Of a stretch of DNA of 64,000 nucleotides, positions 17,641 to 24,076 are shown piece after piece. The stretch's first letter is position 1, and each line of letters begins with the position of its first letter. The notes beneath the pieces are model-generated. The model had not been told where the DNA came from. It did no database searches and saw only the letters and a list, made by a program, of their open reading frames with translations. Made by a program: the position numbers and the translations under genes. This DNA is from Pseudomonadota bacterium (lineage in GTDB: Bacteria; Pseudomonadota; Gammaproteobacteria; Pseudomonadales; Moraxellaceae), in the NCBI GenBank assembly GCA_023393635.1, contig JAEWKT010000039.1, positions 1 through 64,000 on the forward strand. The letters are read 5' to 3'.

Positions 17641-18582
17641 TTAGGCCTGCATTGAGCCAAATTTTCCAGTATTAAAATCCATGATGGCCTGACGGATTTC
17701 GGCATCACTATTCATCACAAACGGACCATGACCTACAATCGGCTCATTGATTGGCTCGCCACTCATCAACAACACTTTGGCATCATGATCAACTGCCAGC
17801 AAACGCAGCAGATCTATTCCTGCTTCACCCGACTCTTGAGCGAAGGTGATTAGTTGCTTCTCACCGACTTTCTGGCTGTGATCGCTATTGATTACCACGT
17901 CCCCTCGCATTATCAAAAGCAGCAAGTTATGTGTTTTTGGAATATCTACCGTGACTGAATGACCAGCAATGATATCAATATCCCACAGGTTAATTGGCGT
18001 AAAGGTTTTGCCCAAACCCTGAATGGTTTCGGTCTGCCCAGTGAACTCACCAGCAATCAGGCGAGCCGTACCTCCTATTCCACCACTGTCAGCATGCAAG
18101 CTCACCACAGGAATATGCTCATTCACCAGATGTTGGTAGCGGGCAGTAACTCCTTTATCTTTGGCAGGTAGATTGACCCACAGCTGTACCATTTCAAAAT
18201 CACCACCTGTCTGACTAAATTCAGGGGAATGAAATTCTTCATGCAGCACCCCATTACCTGCGGTCATCCATTGCACATCACCAGTTTTAATCACACCACC
18301 ACCGCCAGATGAGTCACGGTGCGCTACTTCGCCCTGATAGGCAATGGTGACCGTTTCAAAACCTTTATGAGGATGTTGCCCTACCCCACGTGGTTCGCTG
18401 TGATTAGGCTGATAGGTATGCGGTGCTGCATAATCAAGCAGCAAAAACGGGTCGGTGCGTTTGTCGCCAATCATATGGTTAAACATGGGATTGACTAAAA
18501 AACCATTACCGACCCAGTGCGGACGGGGCGCAGGATAAACATTGTGGATTTGACGATAATGCTGTTGAGGATAATTATTCAT
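17641..18582 (-). CDS. Pirin family protein (second, YhhW-like)
   Basis: This bicupin pirin has about 313 residues. The metal site is in VGQHPHKGFETVTIAYQGEV (HPH, then Glu), with a later His in GNGVLHEEFHSPEFS. The PFLLLDYAAPH and GSGEP-like turns (LMSGEPINEPIVGHGPFVMN) are typical of the YhhW/quercetinase branch. The start at 18582 (MNNYPQ) has AGGAG seven bases upstream. Upstream lies a divergent HxlR regulator, and their shared region contains a long palindrome, so the regulator probably controls this gene. The substrate is not known; quercetinase activity in this branch is a possibility only. Confidence 0.9.
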   Translation of the reverse strand: MNNYPQQHYRQIHNVYPAPRPHWVGNGFLVNPMFNHMIGDKRTDPFLLLDYAAPHTYQPNHSEPRGVGQHPHKGFETVTIAYQGEVAHRDSSGGGGVIKTGDVQWMTAGNGVLHEEFHSPEFSQTGGDFEMVQLWVNLPAKDKGVTARYQHLVNEHIPVVSLHADSGGIGGTARLIAGEFTGQTETIQGLGKTFTPINLWDIDIIAGHSVTVDIPKTHNLLLLIMRGDVVINSDHSQKVGEKQLITFAQESGEAGIDLLRLLAVDHDAKVLLMSGEPINEPIVGHGPFVMNSDAEIRQAIMDFNTGKFGSMQA

Positions 18583-18642
18583 TTTCTTCTCCTGAGCCAA
18601 ATTGAACTTGGCATTTTGTGGATAGAATCATTATAATTCCTA

Positions 18643-18679
18643 CAGTATAAAAAAGTAAGTACGCACATTTTTTATACTG
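18643..18679. promoter_or_regulatory. Palindromic operator between pirin and HxlR genes
   Basis: A perfect inverted repeat has 12-bp arms CAGTATAAAAAA (18643-18654) and TTTTTTATACTG (18668-18679), with 13 bp between, inside the 130-bp divergent region. It covers a possible TATACT -10 of the regulator gene. On the pirin side it overlaps the -35 area of a TATAAT promoter near 18632. The placement suits HxlR-type repression of both genes. Confidence 0.65.
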
Positions 18680-18712
18680 CCAATTTAATGAAAATCATTA
18701 AAGGAAAACCTG

Positions 18713-19084
18713 ATGAGCAATTACGATTTACCTATCGGCAGTAGCCATTGTCCTGTCAGCGATACACTAGATATTATTGGTGGTAAATGGAAGGTATTGA
18801 TCATTTACCATCTGCAACACTCGGCCAAACGCTTTAATGAGTTACGCCGTGATTTGCCTGAGATTACCCAGCGTATGTTGACCTTGCAATTAAAAGAACT
18901 GGTGCGGGATGGCGTGATCAAGCGGTTTGACTATCAGGAAGTGCCGCCCAAAGTTGAATACTCCCTGACCGAACAAGGGCGGACGTTATTGCCTGTGCTA
19001 CATGCCATGCATGACTGGGGGGAAAGCCATGCCAATCGTTGCCTGCAAATTCGCCAAGCCTCGGCTTTTAAGGAGAATATTTAA
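18713..19084 (+). CDS. HxlR-family transcriptional regulator
   Basis: This 123-residue winged-helix protein has the HxlR signature CPVSDTLDIIGGKWKVLIIYHL at the N-terminus. The recognition segment RFNELRRDLPEITQRMLTLQLKEL and the wing VPPKVEYSLTEQG follow. Cys13 lies just before helix 1, the place where the redox-sensing members YodB, HypR and QorR carry their reactive Cys. A thiol-based signal such as quinones or disulphide stress is therefore likely. A second Cys near residue 106 is further away. The gene is divergent from the second pirin and shares its palindrome. RBS AAAGGA upstream of the ATG. Confidence 0.9.
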   Translation: MSNYDLPIGSSHCPVSDTLDIIGGKWKVLIIYHLQHSAKRFNELRRDLPEITQRMLTLQLKELVRDGVIKRFDYQEVPPKVEYSLTEQGRTLLPVLHAMHDWGESHANRCLQIRQASAFKENI

Positions 19085-19527
19085 TCAAATGCCTCAGCAC
19101 CAATTTGATAAATAAAAATATTAATAATTAAAGTATTGTTCTAACCATCTTATTCAACAGTGTTAAGCTAACTGTCACTATTGATCTTTATTACAACCAA
19201 AAAATAAAATTCTGTATGAAATGCTCAATTAACCAGAGCAGTAGTTCTGGTTAATACTCAACCTACCATCAATCCCGCCAAATCCAGTGCCCTTTGTTTA
19301 ATCACCGCACCATTGCCAATCTCAGCATCAGTAAGAGATTTAACAAACTTCGGTATTAGATGTCATACCTGATTATATAAAACCAGCTTGATGTATATCT
19401 TAATATTACATCACATAAGACAAAAAGTAATGGTACAGATAGGACACGATCAGACAGTACAGAATAGTTATAATTTATTGATTCTTATGTATAATTGCAA
19501 AGCATTGAATAGCTTTAGAAAGATAAA
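19085..19527. other. Intergenic stretch without an intact gene
   Basis: This AT-rich stretch lies between the HxlR gene and the tRNA cluster. The only coding-like portion is a minus-strand frame at 19258-19362 (listed separately). No promoter or RNA is convincing. Confidence 0.5.
19258..19362 (-). pseudogene. Possible C-terminal gene remnant
   Basis: On the minus strand an open stretch of about 34 codons between two stop codons encodes a protein-like tail, with Phe-Val-Lys-Ser-Leu-Thr-Asp-Ala-Glu-Ile-Gly-Asn-Gly-Ala-Val and then a helix AIKQRALDLAGLM-like ending. There is no start codon or RBS. It looks like the surviving end of a lost gene; the family was not recognised. Confidence 0.25.
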
Positions 19528-19604
19528 TGGGGTGGCTAATGGGACTCGAACCCACGACAACCGAGATCACAACCCGGGGCTCTACCAACTGAGCTATAGC
19601 CACC
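19528..19604 (-). tRNA. tRNA-His (anticodon GTG)
   Basis: Full cloverleaf on the minus strand: acceptor arm GTGGCTA/TAGCCAC with the extra 5' G typical of tRNA-His. The anticodon loop TTGTGAT carries GTG, the T-arm is GTGGGTTCGAGTCCCAT, and the 3' CCA is encoded. Confidence 0.97.
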
Positions 19605-19651
19605 ATAGACAATGCATGATATACATTATTTTGATGATTGGCGGCTTTAAG

Positions 19652-19728
19652 TGGCGCGCCTGACAGGATTCGAACCTGTGACCACCCGCTTAGAAGGCGG
19701 GTGCTCTATCCAACTGAGCTACAGGCGC
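19652..19728 (-). tRNA. tRNA-Arg (anticodon TCT)
   Basis: Cloverleaf on the minus strand beginning GCGCCTGTAGCTCAG. The anticodon stem-loop CCGCCTTCTAAGCGG has TCT, the T-arm is ACAGGTTCGAATCCTGT, and CCA is encoded at the 3' end. It is the middle of three tRNAs. Confidence 0.97.
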
Positions 19729-19796
19729 ATAATCATTGATGACTAATACACCATATAGACTATTACGCAGTTGACACTATAAAATCACCCATGAAA

Positions 19797-19873
19797 TGGT
19801 CGGAGTACAAGGATTCGAACCTTGGACCCCCTGCTCCCAAAGCAGGTGCGCTACCAGGCTGCGCCATACTCCG
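19797..19873 (-). tRNA. tRNA-Pro (anticodon TGG)
   Basis: Cloverleaf on the minus strand beginning CGGAGTATGGCGCAGCC. The anticodon stem-loop CTGCTTTGGGAGCAG has TGG, the T-arm is CAAGGTTCGAATCCTTG, and CCA is encoded. It is first of the Pro-Arg-His transcript. Confidence 0.97.
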
Positions 19874-19887
19874 ATTTCTGGGGTTTT

Positions 19888-19946
19888 CCGTAACACAGTG
19901 TCTGCGTTACGGTGTGCATTTTAGGCTTGAGTACGGCTCTCGTCAA
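19888..19946 (-). promoter_or_regulatory. Promoter and leader hairpin of the tRNA cluster
   Basis: On the minus strand TTGACG (19941-19946) and TAAAAT (19918-19923) are exactly 17 bp apart. A GC-rich discriminator GCACACCG follows, typical of stringently controlled stable RNA genes. Just downstream is an inverted repeat CCGTAAC/GTTACGG (19888-19912) at the transcript start. Confidence 0.7.
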
Positions 19947-20024
19947 CACCTGAACTTAAAAAAAACCGATTTAAAATACCAACCGTTTATTAAATCAGCA
20001 ATATCTCTGATATCGCAGGTTTTT

Positions 20025-21089
20025 TCAGCGATTTAAGCTGGCACTAAAGTTTAGCATACGGTCAAGTGGCAGTTTTGCACGCTGGGCAAGGGCTGGATCA
20101 ACAAAAATTTCTTCATTACCAGTTTTTAATCCATGCAAAATATTATCCAGACCATTCATGGCCATCCACGGACAATGCGCACAGGAACGGCAAGTTGCTC
20201 CCTCACCTGCGGTTGGTGCTTCAATCAGTATTTTATCGGGTGCGGCCTGCTGCATTTTATAAAAAATACCACGGTCGGTAGCCACAATCATGTGCTTTTG
20301 CGGTAGGGTTTGTGCTGCTTTAATGAGCTGGCTGGTGCTGCCCACAGCATCAGCAATGGCCACCACCGACTCTGGTGATTCAGGATGCACCAGAACAGCA
20401 GCATCGGGGTATAGTGCCTTCATTTGCGCAATGCCACGTGCCCGAAACTCTTCATGCACAATACAGGCGCCATCCCATAGCAGCATATCAGCGCCAGTTT
20501 TCTTTTGAATATAACGCCCCAAATGCTGATCAGGCGCCCAGATAATTTTTTCGCCCAAGCTGTCAAGGTGTTCAATAATCTCTACTGCACAACTTGAAGT
20601 CACTACCCAGTCTGCACGTGCTTTTACGGCTGCCGAGGTATTGGCATAGACTACTACGGTACGGTCAGGATGCTGGTCACAAAAGGCACTAAACTCATCA
20701 ATGGGGCACCCCAAGTCGAGTGAGCATGTGGCCTCTAGCGTGGGCATGAGTATGGTTTTTTCTGGCGACAAAATTTTGGCAGTTTCACCCATAAACTTGA
20801 CTCCCGCCACCATCAGTGTAGTAGCAGGATGATCACGACCAAAACGCGCCATCTCTAAAGAGTCTGACACACAGCCACCTGTTGCTTCTGCTAATGCCTG
20901 AATTTCAGGATCACAGTAATAATGTGCCACCAAAACTGCATTACGCTGTGTTAGCTCTTTGGCAATTTCGTCATATAAATGCTGTTTTTCAACATTGGTG
21001 AGTCGAAGTTCTGGTACTTGCCCCAAACGATCTAGATGCGCTTGTACAACGGCTTTAGCATCATTTTCAATCAGGATGGTTTGTGTCAT
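20025..21089 (-). CDS. nadA: Quinolinate synthase A
   Basis: NadA condenses iminoaspartate with dihydroxyacetone phosphate to quinolinate in de novo NAD synthesis, using a 4Fe-4S cluster. The 354 residues show the three expected cluster Cys: one in TLEATCSLDLGCP, one in VVTSSCAVEI, and one in CRSCAHCPWMAMN near residue 305. The substrate site HYYCDPEIQALAE is near residue 56, and HPESPESV follows in the middle. It is monocistronic, with tRNAs downstream. No nadB or nadC is in the window. Confidence 0.96.
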   Translation of the reverse strand: MTQTILIENDAKAVVQAHLDRLGQVPELRLTNVEKQHLYDEIAKELTQRNAVLVAHYYCDPEIQALAEATGGCVSDSLEMARFGRDHPATTLMVAGVKFMGETAKILSPEKTILMPTLEATCSLDLGCPIDEFSAFCDQHPDRTVVVYANTSAAVKARADWVVTSSCAVEIIEHLDSLGEKIIWAPDQHLGRYIQKKTGADMLLWDGACIVHEEFRARGIAQMKALYPDAAVLVHPESPESVVAIADAVGSTSQLIKAAQTLPQKHMIVATDRGIFYKMQQAAPDKILIEAPTAGEGATCRSCAHCPWMAMNGLDNILHGLKTGNEEIFVDPALAQRAKLPLDRMLNFSASLNR

Positions 21090-21155
21090 GGGTTTGAAAA
21101 TCTCTTGTATATGTCAGACGAGCTTAAGATTTAAACGCACTGCTAGAAGCATGGG

Positions 21156-21293
21156 TTAAATCTGAGGGGGCCTAGTATAGTATAAAGTGACTGTTACTGC
21201 CTCTATAGGGCATTTTTGCTCAATTTCAATGCCAATATCTTCTAAATCTAGAATATCTGCTTGAAAATTAAATCTGAACTGGCTTTTTAACAT
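21156..21293 (-). CDS. Possible small protein upstream of nadA
   Basis: A 45-codon frame on the minus strand starts with ATG at 21293 and ends in TAA at 21156, 66 bp before nadA. It encodes an acidic chain with DILDLEDIGIEIEQKCPIEA and a strand-like VTVTLYY. The CPIEA portion recalls the C-terminal region of OsmC-like proteins, but the resemblance is weak. No good RBS is visible. It could be a gene remnant, a small protein, or an upstream frame in the nadA leader. Confidence 0.3.
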   Translation of the reverse strand: MLKSQFRFNFQADILDLEDIGIEIEQKCPIEAVTVTLYYTRPPQI

Positions 21294-21379
21294 GGCAAAA
21301 GCCTACCCTCTTGCCATGAATGGTGTTTTATAAACTTATCCATATCATCAGGTTGGCTTAATCAATTATATTTAACTCA

Positions 21380-21925
21380 CTAAGAATTATTTTTAAGATA
21401 ATCCAGCATGGTTTGCGCATCCGACACTTCAAAAGGATCACTTGGACAGTTGTCCGACAAATGAGGTTCGGCAAAAATTTTAACGATTTTTTTATCGTCT
21501 ACTAACATGGAATAGCGCCATGAGCGATCCCCAAAGCCAAGATTATTTTTCTCAACCAGCATATTCATGCCACGGGTAAAATCAGCATTACCGTCTGGTA
21601 GCATTTTAACTTGTTCAACCTCTAATTTTTGACTCCACTGGTACATCACAAAGGCATCATTTACTGATAAGCAATAAATATCATCAATGCCATATTGTTT
21701 AAATTCATTATATTTCTCTTCATAACCTGGCAGGTGGGTGCTAGAGCAAGTAGGTGTAAATGCACCAGGTAAGGCAACAATAATCACTTTACGCCCTGCA
21801 AAAATATCATCAGTGGTTTTGTCTTCCCAGCGAAATGGATTATCGCCTTCAATCCGCTCATCACGTATACGGGTTTTAAACACTACATTCGGCACGGTAT
21901 CAGGAAACTGTCTTTGCTCGGCCAT
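21380..21925 (-). CDS. Peroxiredoxin, Prx5 type
   Basis: This thiol peroxidase reduces hydrogen peroxide and organic peroxides. The peroxidatic site is in PGAFTPTCSSTHLPGYEE at about residue 60, with the Thr and Cys of the PxxxTxxC pattern. The Prx5-type helix YCLSVNDAFVMYQW follows. A downstream Cys in DNCPSDPFEVSDA, near residue 160, may resolve the sulphenic acid. There is no fused glutaredoxin domain. The length of 181 residues is a little longer than the usual 160 because of an N-terminal extension. The RBS AGGAGA is nine bases before the ATG. A second, different peroxiredoxin is at 27136. Confidence 0.92.
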   Translation of the reverse strand: MAEQRQFPDTVPNVVFKTRIRDERIEGDNPFRWEDKTTDDIFAGRKVIIVALPGAFTPTCSSTHLPGYEEKYNEFKQYGIDDIYCLSVNDAFVMYQWSQKLEVEQVKMLPDGNADFTRGMNMLVEKNNLGFGDRSWRYSMLVDDKKIVKIFAEPHLSDNCPSDPFEVSDAQTMLDYLKNNS

Positions 21926-22054
21926 GGAATGGTTTCTCCTGCTTTTATTGATGAATAGCCTATTGAAGCAGATTTATTTTTTTTATTTATACAGTTTTGG
22001 TATTAAACACGCATTCTTTTGCATCTGATAATTTTATAATATTTCTTTGCTTCA

Positions 22055-22082
22055 ATAAAAAACGGCCTCATCAGAGACCGTT
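22055..22082 (-). terminator. Terminator after argJ
   Basis: On the minus strand AACGGTCTC (22074-22082), a TGAT loop and GAGGCCGTT (22061-22069) form a hairpin followed by a T-run, immediately behind the argJ stop codon. Confidence 0.8.
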
Positions 22083-22095
22083 ATATCGTGAAGAC

Positions 22096-23316
22096 TTAAG
22101 AACGATAGTCTGCATTAATTTTTACATAATCATAAGATAAATCACAGGTCCACACTGTATCTACTGCCTCACCACGACCTAAAGCAATTCGAATGGTAAT
22201 TTCTTCTTGCTGCATGACACGCGCGCCTTGATCTTCAGTATAGTCTGGCGCAGCACCGCCATCACGGCAAATTTGTACATCATCTAGCCAGACCTGAATT
22301 TTAGACACATCCAGCTCAGGCACACCTGCCTTACCCACAGCCGCCAAAATGCGCCCCCAATTCGGGTCAGAGGCAAAAAAGGCGGTTTTAATCAATGGGG
22401 AATGTGCCACACTATAAGCAATATCACAGCATTCTTGCGTATTACCGCCTTCTTCTACACGCACTGTAATAAACTTGGTTGCGCCTTCCCCGTCACGCAC
22501 AATTAACTGCGCTAAACGGTTAAATACGCGCTGTAATGCAGCAAGCAAGGGTTCATAGCGGCTATCTTGCGTATTTTCAATATGGGTGCCCGATGCTTTA
22601 CCCGTTGCAATCAGCATGCAGGCATCATTGGTTGAGGTATCGCCATCAATCGTAATGCGGTTAAAGGACTGCTCAACCACGGCAGTGAGCAACTCCTCTA
22701 GCAAAGGCTGGGCGATTGGTGCATCGGTTGCCACAAAAGCCAGCATGGTGGCCATATTGGGACGAATCATACCTGCACCTTTACTAATACCCGTAATGGT
22801 ATAGCGCTGGCCTTCTACATCAATAATTTCTGAAGCACCTTTGGGTAGGGTATCAGTGGTCATGATGCCACTGGCTGCCGCTGTCCAGCCGTTTGATTTT
22901 AAATCATCCAGGGCATGCGGCAGGCCTGCAATTAAACGATCAACTGGCAATTGTTCACCAATCACGCCCGTTGAAAAGGGCAGCACTTGATGAGCAACCG
23001 TGCCAGTTAAATTGGCCATGGCCTGACAGGTTTCAGCCGCTGTTTGCATGCCTTGCAAACCTGTGCCCGCATTGGCATTGCCTGTGTTAATCACCAAATA
23101 TTGTGGCGATCCCAGCGTTAAATGATGACGTGCCAACTGAACTGGTGCTGCACAAAAGGCATTTTTGGTAAATACGCCCGCTACACTTGCGCCTTCATTA
23201 ATTTCAAATACCACCAAATCACGGCGGTTTTGATACCGAATATAGCTTTGAGTAGTGCCAATTCGAATACCATCAATGTCATGCATTGTAGGCATGGAAA
23301 GATCGCCAACCGCCAT
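22096..23316 (-). CDS. argJ: Bifunctional ornithine acetyltransferase / N-acetylglutamate synthase
   Basis: ArgJ moves the acetyl group from N-acetylornithine to glutamate in the cyclic arginine pathway, and can also acetylate glutamate from acetyl-CoA. The 406-residue precursor cleaves itself at the ATML motif (GMIRPNMATMLAFV), where the Thr becomes the nucleophile of the beta chain. The oxyanion-hole glycines in STGVIGEQLP, and SFNRITIDGDTSTNDA, are present. The RBS AGGAAAC lies upstream. It is followed by a clear terminator and preceded by a lysozyme-inhibitor-like gene on the same strand. No other arg gene is near. Confidence 0.96.
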   Translation of the reverse strand: MAVGDLSMPTMHDIDGIRIGTTQSYIRYQNRRDLVVFEINEGASVAGVFTKNAFCAAPVQLARHHLTLGSPQYLVINTGNANAGTGLQGMQTAAETCQAMANLTGTVAHQVLPFSTGVIGEQLPVDRLIAGLPHALDDLKSNGWTAAASGIMTTDTLPKGASEIIDVEGQRYTITGISKGAGMIRPNMATMLAFVATDAPIAQPLLEELLTAVVEQSFNRITIDGDTSTNDACMLIATGKASGTHIENTQDSRYEPLLAALQRVFNRLAQLIVRDGEGATKFITVRVEEGGNTQECCDIAYSVAHSPLIKTAFFASDPNWGRILAAVGKAGVPELDVSKIQVWLDDVQICRDGGAAPDYTEDQGARVMQQEEITIRIALGRGEAVDTVWTCDLSYDYVKINADYRS

Positions 23317-23437
23317 GCTGTTGTTTCCTATTTAATGAGGTAGAAAATTTATAATATCTGGGCTTAGTATACAAAAAACCTTGTCGTAAAAAGCATTAAA
23401 AACACAAAAATAGCGCTTTTAAATTCAGCCATATTAC

Positions 23438-23923
23438 TTATAACGGTTCCTGACAGCGTAGCAATAATTTTTCATTTTCTGGCTTGGCTGTATGGTCAAG
23501 CGTCATGCTAACCAGACGTGCTTCTAAACCCTGAACATGCCAACGCATACCCTGCTCTGGATTAATCCCCTGTTCTGTGGCATACAAACTGCCCACCTGC
23601 GCAGGAACGCTATACATTTCATACGACTGCCCATCGATGTTAAGCGTTAGATGGGGCGGTTTTGCCTGACTCGACGGATAAGTAGTATAAATAGCCTGAA
23701 TCGTTTTTTGCTGATCACACTGATAAGTGCGGGCAACCTGAGTAAAGGATGGCTTAGCAACTCTCTTTTGGACTTGCTGACTGGCATCTGCTTTAGCTTG
23801 ACTACTGGCCAAAAGCTGCCTTTTTGCATGCTCAAGTCCAACTTGCCGCTGATAGGTGATGAAGGCAATCACCAGACTACTTGCAATAAGCAGCCATGGC
23901 AGCAGTTTTTTACCTAAACTCAT
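23438..23923 (-). CDS. Membrane-anchored protein with MliC-like (lysozyme inhibitor) domain
   Basis: The protein has about 161 residues. An uncleaved-looking N-terminal anchor KLLPWLLIASSLVIAFIT is followed by a short helical linker rich in Ala and Gln. The C-terminal domain, from YQCDQQKTIQAIYTTYP to the final LLRCQE, has two Cys at its ends. It also has the strand pattern LTLNIDGQSYEMYSV, as in MliC/PliC inhibitors of c-type lysozyme. The fold assignment is by pattern only and is uncertain. The start at 23923 with GGGAAA upstream was chosen; an upstream in-frame ATG would add 38 residues that do not look like a protein start. It sits between secA and argJ. Confidence 0.5.
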   Translation of the reverse strand: MSLGKKLLPWLLIASSLVIAFITYQRQVGLEHAKRQLLASSQAKADASQQVQKRVAKPSFTQVARTYQCDQQKTIQAIYTTYPSSQAKPPHLTLNIDGQSYEMYSVPAQVGSLYATEQGINPEQGMRWHVQGLEARLVSMTLDHTAKPENEKLLLRCQEPL

Positions 23924-24018
23924 TCGGTTTCCCAGATAATAAATGACGGATATTGCTTTAACGTTAAACTGGTCAATCTGGTATACATTATATTGTTTAA
24001 TTAAACTAAAAACTGCTA

Positions 24019-24050
24019 TAAAAAAACGGACAATCATGCCCGTTTTTTAT
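24019..24050. terminator. Bidirectional terminator after secA
   Basis: AAAAAACGG (24021-24029) and CCGTTTTTT (24040-24048) form a 9-bp stem with T/A runs in both directions, immediately behind the secA stop codon. Confidence 0.75.
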
Positions 24051-24076
24051 CTGTCCGCTACTTAGATGGCTAATGT

